Source: Limosilactobacillus reuteri
GTDB lineage: Bacteria; Bacillota; Bacilli; Lactobacillales; Lactobacillaceae
Direction of reading: 5' to 3'
Length of the DNA: 64,000 nt
Assembly (NCBI RefSeq): GCF_034259105.1
Contig: NZ_CP139478.1
Coordinates: 513,501-577,500, forward strand
Shown here piece by piece: positions 9,062 through 17,138 of the stretch (its first letter is position 1; every line of letters begins with the position of its first letter). The translations under genes and the position numbers were made by a program. Below the pieces are notes generated by a model that saw nothing but the letters and a program-made list of their open reading frames with translations, ran no database searches and was not told where the DNA came from.

Positions 9062-9964
9062 TTAATTTTTCTGTGGAATACGAATATTAATCGCAAGTAC
9101 TGCAACGATAACTAAAATCGATCCAAGAATGTCTGCTCCCGTCATTTGTAAATGAAAAATCAGGACTGAACCAATTGTTGCTGATAAAGGTTCAAATGCA
9201 TCCATTAAACTAAATGTAGTTGCATCGATATATTTTAATGAATTATTAGCTAATTGGAAGGGAATTAAGGTCCCAATTACTAGAATGCCTAACACATATA
9301 ACCAAACTGAGGGAACGTTAGGAATATGTGGTTGACTAGGGTGAATAAGCATTAAGGTTAATCCCGCAAATAATAGCCCCCACCCCGTAATAATTAATGA
9401 GGGAACTCGACCTTCGCGAAGCATGTTTTGTGGAATTAAGGTATTTGTTGCAACACCAATTGCAGAAATTAATCCCCATATTAGAACACTAAGCGTCATT
9501 GCTAAATGGTTAAATTGACCATGAGTTGCGATAATAAAAACACCTAAAAAGGCGATAATTGCACTAATAATTTCAATTCGTCGCGGTGGCAGGTGTCGAA
9601 ACACAGCTTGATAAGCAATGATAAAAAAGGGCCCGATAAATTGAAGGATGGTTGCGATCGAAGCATTCCCATATTGGACAGCCATAAAATAAGCATATTG
9701 AACCGGAACTAACCCAAAAACACCATATGCAAAGATAATCCATGCAGCGTGAAGGTCCTTAAAAATTTGAAAGGGATGCTCCCCACGAATTTGGCTTAAT
9801 AAGACTAAAATAATTCCAGCTGAAACCATTCGAACCTGCGTTAACCACATCGATGTAATCGAACTACTAACATTAAAAAGGGCCTTCGCAAAAAGCCCTG
9901 AAATACCCCAAAAGGTACAGGCAGTAATAATCATCGCCGTACCTAAAACTTTTTTATTTGACAT
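9062..9964 (-). CDS. EamA/DMT-family transporter
   Basis: A 300-residue integral membrane protein with ten predicted helices arranged as two EamA repeats (about 8-140 and 150-293). The first starts with TACTFWGISGLFAK and each half carries the P-rich helix typical of the family (IGPFFIIAYQAV; FEPLSATIGSVL). Such carriers export or import small metabolites or amino acids; the substrate cannot be predicted. It stands alone, convergent with arcC, and is not obviously part of a pathway here. The ATG at 9964 is chosen because the first helix begins about nine residues later. Confidence 0.85.
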   Translation of the reverse strand: MSNKKVLGTAMIITACTFWGISGLFAKALFNVSSSITSMWLTQVRMVSAGIILVLLSQIRGEHPFQIFKDLHAAWIIFAYGVFGLVPVQYAYFMAVQYGNASIATILQFIGPFFIIAYQAVFRHLPPRRIEIISAIIAFLGVFIIATHGQFNHLAMTLSVLIWGLISAIGVATNTLIPQNMLREGRVPSLIITGWGLLFAGLTLMLIHPSQPHIPNVPSVWLYVLGILVIGTLIPFQLANNSLKYIDATTFSLMDAFEPLSATIGSVLIFHLQMTGADILGSILVIVAVLAINIRIPQKN

Positions 9965-10047
9965 AAAAATACTCTTTCCAATTAGATTTGCTATTTTATT
10001 TTACCATACCAATTCTATGAAAAGTGAGCTCGACCTTTTAATTATGA

Positions 10048-10755
10048 CTATCTGTTGGAATTATCTTCAGCGATGATTGGTTGTGGAGTTCGTGAATATA
10101 AAGCCTTTACAGCCTGTATATCTCGTGATTGAATGGGATAATATGATCCAGCTGGCTGCATCACAGAAATCTTGTTCGTGTGCTGTAGACCAATTGCATG
10201 CCCTAATTCATGCTCAGCAGTATTTACGATTCGTTCTTGTGAGTAGCCAAAGGCAGGATTTAATAGGTAATAAGAATTTAGCTCTACTGTTGCGTGCAGA
10301 TAATATCCAGTTGCGGAATTCATGCTTGTATTGGTAAGCCCCGCTGCCCCGTTATTTGGATCATTAACAGCGGAAATGCTAATATTTGCATTCTTATTAT
10401 TAACGATTTTAAATGTGAATGCTTTCGTGTTATTCCATTGGGCAATTGCGGTTTCTGTTGCATTCTTTAATACTGGATTACTGATATTAATATAGATCGT
10501 TGCAGAGTTTTGTTCCCAGCGTGCATCAGCAGGTGTATCTTGAGTCCCGGTTTGCTGGTCAGCGTTTTGTTTAGTTGGAGTTGCAACTTCTTTACCAGTT
10601 ATTCGGTGTAACCACGATTGAGTAAGCACTTGTGCATTATGAATGCCAATATTAAATTGTTCTTGAAAGGTAGAATTATTTTGATAAAACCAAATGATTC
10701 CGCCAAAGAGTAATAAATAAAATAAGGTTAATAAGAAATTAGACTTCTTAATCAG
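10048..10755 (-). CDS. Membrane-anchored matrixin-like zinc metalloprotease
   Basis: The metalloprotease signature HELGHAIGLQH, with a following Met (SVMQPAG, the Met-turn), marks a metzincin close to family M10 (matrixins). Reading from the GTG at 10629 gives 193 residues with no export signal. The frame stays open upstream to 10755, adding IKKSNFLLTLFYLLLF, a clear signal anchor, directly after GGGGGGTG. The start there would be CTG (10755) or ATT (10752), both rare, so the exact start is uncertain. Expected location: outside the cell, tethered by its N-terminus. Substrate unknown. Monocistronic, on the strand opposite the copper operon. Confidence 0.75.
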   Translation of the reverse strand: MIKKSNFLLTLFYLLLFGGIIWFYQNNSTFQEQFNIGIHNAQVLTQSWLHRITGKEVATPTKQNADQQTGTQDTPADARWEQNSATIYINISNPVLKNATETAIAQWNNTKAFTFKIVNNKNANISISAVNDPNNGAAGLTNTSMNSATGYYLHATVELNSYYLLNPAFGYSQERIVNTAEHELGHAIGLQHTNKISVMQPAGSYYPIQSRDIQAVKALYSRTPQPIIAEDNSNR

Positions 10756-10828
10756 TCACACCCCCCAGTATTCAAATTCTAATTAAAAAAGAGTAAAACG
10801 TCCATTATTTAATATTTTTTCTTTATTG

Positions 10829-10857
10829 TTGACAATTGTAAACTTTAATAGTATGCT
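10829..10857 (+). promoter_or_regulatory. Copper operon promoter
   Basis: TTGACA (10829-10834), exactly 17 bases, then TATGCT (10852-10857). A degenerate cop box (GACAATTGTA, 10831-10840) overlaps the -35. Confidence 0.7.
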
Positions 10858-10873
10858 GTACCTATAATATGAT

Positions 10874-10883
10874 TACAGTTGTA
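10874..10883. promoter_or_regulatory. cop box (CopY operator)
   Basis: TACAGTTGTA is a perfect match to the CopY operator core TACANNTGTA of lactic acid bacteria, placed between promoter and first gene. With the near-match at 10831-10840 (GACAATTGTA) it forms a pair 43 bases apart. No copY gene lies in this window. Confidence 0.8.
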
Positions 10884-10904
10884 AACTAAAAGAGGGTGGA
10901 AATA

Positions 10905-11273
10905 TTGAGAATTGCCGCTATAGTTATTGCACTGATTTTAATTGCATTTATTATTTGGTGGTTCTTTGGAAAACATACAGAGTCAGCGGGAAAATCAACT
11001 ATTGTTAATGATGAACAAACTGCAACAATTGTGGTTAATGGTGGTTATTCTCCATCAACTGTTATCTTGAAAAAGGGAATTCCGGCTCAAGTTAACTTTG
11101 ATATGCATGACTCGACGGCTTGTTTATCCCATGTGGTGTTTGAACAGCTAGGAGTTAATAAGGATTTAACAAAGCAAAAGATTACGACGATTAATATTCC
11201 AACAGATAAAGCACAGACTTTTAACTTTGCTTGTGGGATGGATATGTTTCATGGAAAGGTGATTGTTAAATAA
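10905..11273 (+). CDS. Membrane-anchored cupredoxin-like copper protein
   Basis: The chosen start is TTG at 10905 (122 residues); an in-frame GTG at 10896 lies inside the ribosome site AGAGGGTGG. One N-terminal helix (IAAIVIALILIAFIIWWFF) anchors an external cupredoxin domain of about 85 residues. Candidate copper ligands are C and H in ACLSHV and C, M, M and H in ACGMDMFH near the C-terminus. It overlaps the next gene by one base (TAATG), so the two are translationally coupled. I infer that it binds copper at the cell surface and passes it to or from the ATPase encoded two genes on. Confidence 0.8.
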   Translation: MRIAAIVIALILIAFIIWWFFGKHTESAGKSTIVNDEQTATIVVNGGYSPSTVILKKGIPAQVNFDMHDSTACLSHVVFEQLGVNKDLTKQKITTINIPTDKAQTFNFACGMDMFHGKVIVK

Positions 11274-11560
11274 TGAGTATTTTTTCAAAAGATCAAACTA
11301 AAAAAGTTGTTGTTAATGCAGAAAATCATGGTTACAAACCAGAAACGGTTACTTTTAAACAAGGAAAGCCAGCGCAATTAAAATTTATCCCCTCTGATAA
11401 CATGGGATGCATGAATGAAGTCGTATTTAAGGAACTTGGGATTGATGAGAAGTTAGACGGTAAAAAAGAAGTTACTATTGATATTCCAACTGATAAGCCG
11501 GGAACTTATAACTACGCTTGTGGAATGGATATGTTTCATGAAAAGGTTGTTGTAAAGTAA
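11273..11560 (+). CDS. Soluble cupredoxin-domain protein
   Basis: 95 residues, closely similar to the domain of the preceding protein (shared YACGMDMFH ending and IPTDK strand) but without a membrane helix or signal peptide, so probably cytosolic. Possible ligands: C in MGCMNEV, then C, M, M and H in CGMDMFH. It overlaps both neighbours by one base, an arrangement that favours equal synthesis. It probably arose by duplication, giving one copy outside and one inside the membrane. It may take the place of the N-terminal metal-binding domain missing from the ATPase that follows. Confidence 0.8.
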   Translation: MSIFSKDQTKKVVVNAENHGYKPETVTFKQGKPAQLKFIPSDNMGCMNEVVFKELGIDEKLDGKKEVTIDIPTDKPGTYNYACGMDMFHEKVVVK

Positions 11561-13497
11561 TGAAGCTTACAAACATTCAGCGATTTTGGATTTCATTTGT
11601 ATTATCAATCCCGATGTTAATACAAATGTTTGCGATGCCTTTTCACTGGATGATGCCTGCCTATAATTGGATAGCATTAATTACTACCACTATTATTATG
11701 GCAATTTCAGCATTTCCATATTGGAAAAGTGCGATCGTTGCATTTAAAAAACATAGTGCAAATATGAATACTCTGGTCGCCACAGGAACAGCTGTCGCTT
11801 ATTTTTATAGTATTTTTGCAATGATAACTGATAGGGCGGTTTACTTTGAAAGTGCTGCTTTTGTTACTGTCTTTGTTTTACTGGGGGATGCGATGGAAGA
11901 GAAGATGCATAACAATGCTTCCAATGCTCTTGGTAAGTTGATGGGCCTTCAAGCAAAAGATGCTGAAGTCTTAAAAGATGGTAAATTTGTCAAAGTACCA
12001 CTCGATCAAGTCCAAGTTGGTGACCTTATTCGGGTCAAGCCTGGTGAAAAGGTACCCGTAGATGGAACGATTCTAGAAGGGGTAACTTCCTTGGATGAGT
12101 CGATGGTTACTGGTGAAAGTATGCCAGTAATGAAAAAAGTTGGCGATACTGTTGTTGGTTCAACAATTAATAATAATGGGACGATTACTTTTAAAGCCAC
12201 AAAGGTTGGATCCGATACGATGCTCGCCCAAATTGTTGACCTAGTAAAAAAAGCGCAAACCAGTCATGCTCCTATTCAGAACTTAACGGATAAAATTTCA
12301 AATATTTTTGTTCCGGCAGTAATGATAATTGCCATTCTAACCTTTATGATTTGGTATTCCTTTGTTGGTGCAACATTTGTTCAAGCATTATTATTTGCTG
12401 TTTCAGTAATTGTGATTGCTTGTCCGTGTGCATTAGGTTTAGCAACCCCAACGGCATTAATGGTTGGAACTGCAAGAAGTGCCAAGATGGGTGTTCTTAT
12501 TAAGAATGGTGAAGTTCTTCAAGAAGTAAGCAATATTGATACTGTTGTGTTCGATAAAACGGGGACAATTACGGTCGGCAAACCAGTTGTAACCGATATT
12601 GTTGGCGATGCAAAAAAAGTATTAACAATAGCTGCTAGTCTTGAGGAATCATCTGAGCACCCGTTAGCATCAGCGATCCTTCAAAAAGCGAAAGATAAAG
12701 AGATCTCACCAGTAAAGGTAGAGAAATTTGAAGCAATTGAAGGTAAGGGTGTACGCGCAAATTACAATGGTCAAGTAGCATTTGTTGGTAGCAGTCGGCT
12801 TCTGGTTGATGTAAATATTTCCCGGGAAATGGCATCACGTGCTGCAAAGTTACAGAATGAAGCTAAAACAGTTGTTTATGTGGGCCTTGATGGGGAAATA
12901 ATCGGCTTAGTTGCTATTCAAGATGTTCCGAAGCCGAGTTCAAAAGATGCAATTAAGGAGCTAAAAGCGCATGGATTAATGACCGTGATGTTAACTGGTG
13001 ATAATAAGCGAGTAGCTCAAGCAATCGCTGATGAAGTTGGTATCGATAAGGTGATCGCTGAAGTAATGCCGAATGACAAAGCTCAACAAATCAAGGAACT
13101 TCAGGACAAGGGTAAAAAAGTCGCCTTTGTTGGTGATGGAATTAATGATGCCCCTGCGTTATCGACAGCTGATGTTGGAATTGCGATGGGATCCGGAACT
13201 GATATTGCAATTGACTCTGGTGGAATTGTCCTCGTTCAAAATGATTTACGAGGAGTTGTGCGGGCACTTGATATTTCTAAGAAGACCTTTAACCGGATTA
13301 AATTAAATCTCTTCTGGGCGCTCATTTATAATGTCATTGGTATTCCAATTGCTGCAGGGCTATTTGCATTTATGGGCTTTACTCTTAGTCCTGAACTTGC
13401 CGGCTTGGCAATGGCCTTTAGTTCTGTTTCTGTTGTTAGTTCTTCTTTGCTATTAAATAAAACTAAGATTGCAGGAGAGAATGTTGTTCAAGCGTAA
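11560..13497 (+). CDS. copB: Copper-translocating P1B-type ATPase
   Basis: A 645-residue membrane pump that uses ATP to export copper. Visible: TGES (about 184-187, actuator), CPC at 288-290 in [12 protein letters not shown] (metal site in the membrane), phosphorylated D332 (DKTGT), HP motif (EHPLAS), and GDGINDAP from 525. The CPC site is that of Cu(I) pumps. The N-terminus starts almost directly with helix 1 and has no CXXC heavy-metal domain or His-rich tail, which is unusual for CopA. The two cupredoxin genes before it are coupled by one-base overlaps. CopY boxes upstream predict induction by copper. The copA/copB label is by analogy. Confidence 0.92.
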   Translation: MKLTNIQRFWISFVLSIPMLIQMFAMPFHWMMPAYNWIALITTTIIMAISAFPYWKSAIVAFKKHSANMNTLVATGTAVAYFYSIFAMITDRAVYFESAAFVTVFVLLGDAMEEKMHNNASNALGKLMGLQAKDAEVLKDGKFVKVPLDQVQVGDLIRVKPGEKVPVDGTILEGVTSLDESMVTGESMPVMKKVGDTVVGSTINNNGTITFKATKVGSDTMLAQIVDLVKKAQTSHAPIQNLTDKISNIFVPAVMIIAILTFMIWYSFVGATFVQALLFAVSVIVIACPCALGLATPTALMVGTARSAKMGVLIKNGEVLQEVSNIDTVVFDKTGTITVGKPVVTDIVGDAKKVLTIAASLEESSEHPLASAILQKAKDKEISPVKVEKFEAIEGKGVRANYNGQVAFVGSSRLLVDVNISREMASRAAKLQNEAKTVVYVGLDGEIIGLVAIQDVPKPSSKDAIKELKAHGLMTVMLTGDNKRVAQAIADEVGIDKVIAEVMPNDKAQQIKELQDKGKKVAFVGDGINDAPALSTADVGIAMGSGTDIAIDSGGIVLVQNDLRGVVRALDISKKTFNRIKLNLFWALIYNVIGIPIAAGLFAFMGFTLSPELAGLAMAFSSVSVVSSSLLLNKTKIAGENVVQA

Positions 13498-13507
13498 ATC
13501 GGATAGT

Positions 13508-13547
13508 AAGGAGTTAAGGAATATAATTCTTAGCTTCTTTTTTTTGT
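13508..13547 (+). terminator. Copper operon terminator
   Basis: An imperfect stem GGAGTTAAGGAA/TTCTTAGCTTC with TATAA loop is followed by eight T. Confidence 0.7.
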
Positions 13548-13615
13548 TATATTTTGCACAAAGTAAAAGGATTTTGCGGTAAAATATTAATAAAAGTAAT
13601 GGAGGAGTATTTAAA

Positions 13616-14092
13616 ATGGCAACAGCATTTTTGGTTCACACTCAAATAAGCTGGGGAAAAACATGTGATTATTTAATTGCTAATGATGTTGAGCCGGGGT
13701 TAATGCATCGTTATGAGACACGAGAAGATTGGCAAGAGGTGATTCTTGATGCATTAATAAATGTTCCCTTAGCGCCATACTTGCCAAGTGGTCAGCCCAT
13801 TCCGCCAATTGGAACGGCAAAAGTAATAGGGGTAGAAGCAGTTGATCCGGCACAGGTTAAAAAAACTATGCAACGGACACGAAGCCAATTTATAATGGCA
13901 ACTATCTGGAAAAAACAGTCAGCTTTAAAAAACTATAATTTCTTACATCATGATTATGACAAGTGGACGCAAAAACAAATTTGGGCCGATGTTGATTATT
14001 GGTGTAACTCTAAAAAACATCCGGTTATCGATTTGATTACAAAATGGCGTTGTGCCCGTCAACACCAACAATTACGTGCTGAAGAGAAATGA
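13616..14092 (+). CDS. Conserved hypothetical protein
   Basis: 158 residues with no signal peptide or membrane helix. I recognise no family. The N-terminal half has several proline-rich segments (LAPYLPSGQPIPPIG); the C-terminal half is rich in Lys, Trp and His (MATIWKKQSALKNYN, HHDYDKWTQKQIW) and ends in a charged tail. The ribosome site GGAGGAG lies 8 bases from ATG. It sits alone between the copper operon and tRNA-Gln. Confidence 0.65.
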   Translation: MATAFLVHTQISWGKTCDYLIANDVEPGLMHRYETREDWQEVILDALINVPLAPYLPSGQPIPPIGTAKVIGVEAVDPAQVKKTMQRTRSQFIMATIWKKQSALKNYNFLHHDYDKWTQKQIWADVDYWCNSKKHPVIDLITKWRCARQHQQLRAEEK

Positions 14093-14156
14093 TAAAAAAG
14101 AGTTGACTATTAAGCAACTTCCATGTATAGTATATATCGTTGTAAGTTTATTTTAT

Positions 14157-14228
14157 TGGGCATTCGCCAAACTGGTAAGGCAGTGGACTCTGAATCCATA
14201 ATTTACTGGTTCGAGACCAGTATGCCCA
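14157..14228 (+). tRNA. tRNA-Gln (CTG)
   Basis: 72 bases. Acceptor TGGGCAT pairs with ATGCCCA, the anticodon loop is CTCTGAA with anticodon CTG, and the T arm is CTGGTTCGAGACCAG. CCA is not encoded. A terminator follows. Confidence 0.93.
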
Positions 14229-14235
14229 ACTTCTG

Positions 14236-14272
14236 ACAAAAGGCCTGCTAGCTAATCTAGCAGGTCTTTTGT
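14236..14272 (+). terminator. tRNA-Gln terminator
   Basis: GGCCTGCTAG / CTAGCAGGTC stem followed by TTTT. Confidence 0.85.
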
Positions 14273-14320
14273 TGATAAGAAAGTTATTTGTTATAATTAC
14301 AGTCAAGTGAGGGGACGAAT

Positions 14321-14650
14321 ATGGCTAGTAATTCTGATTCAATTTATTATGTTTTAACAAAACTAAAGCATCATCCAGAGTTAATCAAAAGCATTAGGCC
14401 ACGTTTTACTAATACGGTTCTGATTCTTTTTGATGACTCCTTAAAGATAGCCGATGCTTCATTTTATTTTCCTGTTGATCGTTTTATGGTCAATCGTTTG
14501 TCAAATGATTTTGTGGCAAAGAATGGCGACCTTCTTGATAGTTATTTTTCAATGACCAATGGAACGAAGAAAAATTACCATGATGTTTGGGCGACGAGCT
14601 GTCTTATTCCAGAAAAGAAAGTATATTTATTAGAATTATCATTTGAATAA
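14321..14650 (+). CDS. Hypothetical protein, 109 residues
   Basis: A soluble protein of unknown function starting at ATG 14321 after the ribosome site GTGAGGGGACG. Mixed alpha/beta composition (TNTVLILFDDSLKIADASFYF; KKVYLLELSFE) without motifs I recognise. It is followed directly by a hairpin (14658-14686), so it forms its own transcription unit. Confidence 0.6.
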   Translation: MASNSDSIYYVLTKLKHHPELIKSIRPRFTNTVLILFDDSLKIADASFYFPVDRFMVNRLSNDFVAKNGDLLDSYFSMTNGTKKNYHDVWATSCLIPEKKVYLLELSFE

Positions 14651-14657
14651 CGCGATT

Positions 14658-14686
14658 TAAGCTGCGACAAAAGGTGTCACAGCTTA
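14658..14686 (+). terminator. Hairpin after the 109-residue protein gene
   Basis: AAGCTG-C-GACA / TGTC-A-CAGCTT stem with AAAGG loop. The T-run is weak (ATTTG). Confidence 0.55.
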
Positions 14687-14735
14687 TTTGCTATAAAGGG
14701 AGAGTTTTGTAGTACTGGTTGCAACGATTGTTTTA

Positions 14736-15128
14736 ATGGTAGCGGCAGTTTTAAGTAGTATTATTTCCAGCTTCTTTCCGCACTTCTCAATTAATTATAT
14801 TAGTATTTTCGTCGGCTTAATTATTGGCTTAGTTCCTTTTTTGAATGGTCGGATTCCTCCCTTCCACACAGAAATATTTATGTATATAGTAGCTCCACTG
14901 ATTTATTTTGAGGGGCAATCAACGAGAATTAATCTGATTGGAAAAAGATTACGACAAATCCTTGAAACGGCTGTTCTTTTAGTAATTGTCGGAACGGTAT
15001 TTGCGGGTTTTAGTGTATCGCTTTTGGGAATTCCGCTAGCCCTGGCATTTCTGATGGGCGCTTTAAGTACACCAACTGATACTACTGCAACTGAGTCAAT
15101 TTTACTTGACACTGAAAATGAATATTAA
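14736..15128 (+). pseudogene. Truncated CPA1-type Na+/H+ antiporter
   Basis: 130 residues from the ATG; the frame is open 7 codons further back (to CTG 14715), nearer a ribosome site AGGGAGAG. The sequence has the first four or so helices of a NhaP-type antiporter and reaches the diagnostic GALSTPTDTTATES, where the pore aspartate lies, then ends after nine unrelated residues. Whole antiporters have about 400-700 residues, so three quarters is missing and no remainder is found elsewhere in the window. It stops 60 bases before tRNA-Glu, the integration site of the island, so loss during an earlier integration or excision is plausible but unproven. Confidence 0.75.
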
Positions 15129-15190
15129 ATTAATTTGATTTTAAGTTGACGAAAAATTAAAATTAACGTATACTTTTATTTGTACGTTAT

Positions 15191-15263
15191 TGCCCGCTGG
15201 TCAAATTGGTTAAGACGTCGCCCTCTCAAGGCGGAGTTACGGGTTCGATCCCCGTGCGGGTGA
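15191..15263 (+). tRNA. tRNA-Glu (CTC), island attachment site
   Basis: 73 bases. Acceptor TGCCCGC pairs with GCGGGTG (two G-T pairs), D stem GTC/GAC, anticodon loop CTCTCAA with anticodon CTC, T arm ACGGGTTCGATCCCCGT. CCA is not encoded. Its last 16 bases form attL of the island, so the integrated element keeps the tRNA intact. Confidence 0.9.
15248..15263 (+). repeat. attL core
   Basis: 3' end of tRNA-Glu, repeated with one mismatch at 28585-28600 beside the integrase gene. Confidence 0.88.
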
Positions 15264-15365
15264 TTTTTTTATTTTAAATTAATCTAATATAGCGTCTAAA
15301 TCATTGATAAATCAGCATTCTTGATTTTAGGTTTACACTATAAAACGTTATTTTTAATCAATTCT

Positions 15366-15385
15366 GCGGAAAAGTTGCGGAAAAA
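15366..15385 (+). repeat. GCGGAAAA direct repeats near attL (possible integrase arm sites)
   Basis: GCGGAAAA occurs at 15366-15373 and 15377-15385. The same pair in the same orientation is at 28531-28539 and 28542-28550 near attR. Short direct repeats at both ends of an island are typical of arm-type integrase sites. Confidence 0.6.
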
Positions 15386-15408
15386 TAATTCAACTTGTCA
15401 GCATGGTG

Positions 15409-15432
15409 GACTACTAATCTAGTAGTCTTTTT
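15409..15432 (+). terminator. Terminator near attL
   Basis: GACTACT...AGTAGTC stem followed by TTTTT. Confidence 0.75.
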
Positions 15433-15555
15433 ATTTTTGCTGTCAGAATTTTTTAGAATTAAACATCCCCAACAATATTTTTTGTCTAAAACGGGGATGA
15501 TTTAATTATTCTAGTTAATGTAATTGCTTATATATCAACAGCCAATTAAAATAGC

Positions 15556-15653
15556 CCCCCCTACCTAAAAAGTTTCAAAACAGCCCTCGCAAATAAAAAT
15601 ACGGAAATGTGTGCGCTCTTTTTTGTTCAAAGATAGGGGCGGGGGTGTTTCTC
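15556..15653. repeat. GC-rich inverted repeat, left copy
   Basis: Starts with a CCCCCCTACC block and ends GGGGCGGGGG then TGTTTCT, with TGTGTGCGCTC near the middle. Read on the other strand, the same order of blocks recurs at 26811-26926. The two copies enclose most of the island's genes. Confidence 0.65.
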
Positions 15654-15852
15654 TTTAGGGTGTATTAATTGTCCGGACACAAAAAGATAACTGCTAAACT
15701 AGTGGTTCCCTTAGTTATCTAATTCTTGTTGTCGCTCTTTAACACAGCCTAGTAGCACATCAAGGTTTTCTTTGGCTGCATCCTTTCATCTGCTTTGTAC
15801 GCATACTTTTTAAGGGGATACACACTAATTTTACATACAAGATAATATGCTA

Positions 15853-15932
15853 AAATACCTATGGGGCGCGAAAAGTAAAGTTGTTAATTTTTCAACAATA
15901 CCAAGAGTAGCTTGTGAGGGCTACTCTTTTTT
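15853..15932 (+). ncRNA. Candidate small RNA
   Basis: A short transcript is suggested by an AT-rich promoter-like stretch (TTTACA at 15830, TAAAAT at 15851), an inner hairpin GTTG/CAAC and a good terminator (AAGAGTAGC...GCTACTCTT, then T) ending at 15932. There is no open frame of note. Weak evidence: promoter spacing is short. Confidence 0.35.
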
Positions 15933-16066
15933 AATACCATCAATCTCAACGGGACTAAGTATTTTTTAATACTTACATTTACTAACATTCAGTATATCCA
16001 AAGTGATAATATTAGATTATTGAGTGGCACAAAATAAAAGGGCGGTCTAGTTATCTAGGTCGTCCT

Positions 16067-16246
16067 TTAGTTAGTTAACTTGGCTTTTTGCTCTTGTGCT
16101 AGTGATATTAATTTGTCTAGGTCGTCTTTATCTGCATAGTGTTTAATAAACGTTTTAGCATTTGAGCGATATTGATATAGTTTGTTTTTCTCTGGGTGTC
16201 GTTTCTTGTATCGTCTTGTAGCTCGCATTTGTGCTTGTGTAACCAT
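16067..16246 (-). CDS. Small basic phage-type protein, 59 residues
   Basis: The preferred start is ATG 16246 (VTQAQMRATRRYKKRHP), which has AAGGGG at the right distance; a longer reading from TTG 16270 would start inside or before that ribosome site. It is rich in Arg and Lys, with a predicted long helix (NAKTFIKHYADKDDLDKLISLAQEQ). Similar short proteins are common in phages and islands of Firmicutes, with no assigned role. It is the island gene nearest attL on the minus strand. Confidence 0.6.
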   Translation of the reverse strand: MVTQAQMRATRRYKKRHPEKNKLYQYRSNAKTFIKHYADKDDLDKLISLAQEQKAKLTN

Positions 16247-16534
16247 GAAAACCATCCCCTTAAATTGCAAATAGTGTAATATAGCGTCTTATAGTGTAAA
16301 GTTATAACTTGTATAGTTATATACACACGTTATAATTGTTTATGTAAAAAGGCGCTAGGCTGGGTAAGAACCTAACGCCCGACATTTTCTTGCTAGACAG
16401 GTTTACTTTAAAGCATTAGTAGTTAGTAGCTATTAATGCTTTTTTAGTAGGCTGATTGCAATAACAACTACAAATACAAACATTTTATTCATACCCTTTG
16501 AGGGGTAAATAAAATCATATGATATAATGAATGT

Positions 16535-16583
16535 GTTTTAAAATCTTTGTACAAGGGGCGCTCTCACAGCAGAGCGTCTTTTT
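16535..16583 (+). ncRNA. Candidate short terminated transcript 1
   Basis: TATAAT at 16523-16528 is followed about 28 bases later by the terminator GGCGCTCT-CACAGC-AGAGCGTC plus T5 (16556-16583), implying a transcript of about 50 bases. Confidence 0.35.
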
Positions 16584-16597
16584 GTTATAATACTGCT

Positions 16598-16646
16598 AGT
16601 TAAACTGCTCCGCTCGTTGCTGATGATAAAGACAACGGGCTTTTTT
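16598..16646 (+). ncRNA. Candidate short terminated transcript 2
   Basis: A perfect extended -10 (TGTTATAAT, 16583-16591) directly follows terminator 1, and a second terminator (GCTCGTTG...CAACGGGC plus T6) ends at 16646. It is a second promoter-terminator unit of about 50 bases upstream of the restriction-modification gene. Confidence 0.4.
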
Positions 16647-16729
16647 AGTATGTATTATAAATATATCCTTTAAATCATTATTTGCAGGCGAGATAATAAA
16701 ATCATCACTTCAGAAAGGATTTTGTATGT

Positions 16730-17047
16730 ATGGCAACTAGACAACAAAATGCTCGTGAGTTTGTTAAAACTTGGTCATCTTCTAACAAGGGACGTGAAGA
16801 TGCGGATCGGCAAACTTTTTGGAACGATTTATTACAGCGAGTATATGGAATTAATGATTATTATAACTACATTACGTATGAGAAAGACGTTCAAGTAAAA
16901 GCAGGTGGCAAGGTCACTACTAGGCGAATAGATGGCTATATTCCATCAACTAAAGTCATGATCGAAATGAAAGGTAAAAAGATTAAAGACCTTACCAAAC
17001 CACTGAAACAATCTGGGGGGGGGGAGTGGCGACCTCACGCCATTTGA
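16730..17047 (+). CDS. Type IIL restriction-modification enzyme, N-terminal nuclease part (out of frame)
   Basis: 105 residues as it stands, of which the last nine (after SGGG) are out of frame. ATG 16730 follows AGAAAGGA. The PD-(D/E)XK nuclease core is visible: D68 (RRIDGY), E79 and K81 (IEMKGK). With nine rather than ten G at 17015-17024 the frame runs on as KQSGGGSGDLTPFEQAKRY into the methyltransferase, giving one 940-residue MmeI-like protein (nuclease, helical spacer, N6-adenine methyltransferase, target recognition). In the state shown, no complete enzyme is made. A sequencing error in the G run is the alternative. Confidence 0.85.
   Translation: MATRQQNAREFVKTWSSSNKGREDADRQTFWNDLLQRVYGINDYYNYITYEKDVQVKAGGKVTTRRIDGYIPSTKVMIEMKGKKIKDLTKPLKQSGGGEWRPHAI
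17015..17024 (+). repeat. Poly-G tract (10 G), probable phase-variation switch
   Basis: Ten consecutive G inside the coding region. Nine or twelve G join the two halves of the restriction-modification gene; ten gives a stop 23 bases later. Such tracts slip during replication and switch genes on and off. Confidence 0.8.
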
Positions 17048-17138
17048 GCAAGCCAAGCGCTATGCTAATTTCTTACCCAACAGTGAGCAACCTCGTTGGA
17101 TATTAGTTTCTAATTTCAACGAGATTGATATTCATGAT

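Larger units (their letters stand above)
15264..16066. other. Left end of the island: intergenic, structured
   Basis: No intact gene. It holds two GCGGAAAA direct repeats, a terminator, a long-range CATCCCC/GGGGATG stem (15466-15502), one GC-rich inverted repeat, and a candidate small RNA. On the minus strand near 15711-15815 there is a broken reading frame (KYAYKADE, then in another frame KENLDVLLGCVKERQQELDN) that looks like a decayed small phage-type protein. Confidence 0.5.
16247..16729. other. Intergenic region with stacked promoters and terminators
   Basis: No gene. Hairpins: GGCG-TAGG/CCTA-CGCC (about 16350-16378), AAAGCATTA/TAATGCTTT with T-run (16411-16446), and the two terminated short units described at 16523 and 16583. 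Together they insulate the restriction-modification gene from upstream transcription. Confidence 0.5.

Noticed and set aside
11560..13497. Cadmium or zinc pump
   Set aside because: CPC followed by the helix pattern, cupredoxin partners and cop boxes all point to copper.
16117..16326. Second open frame overlapping the small basic protein gene
   Set aside because: Out-of-frame shadow without a ribosome site.
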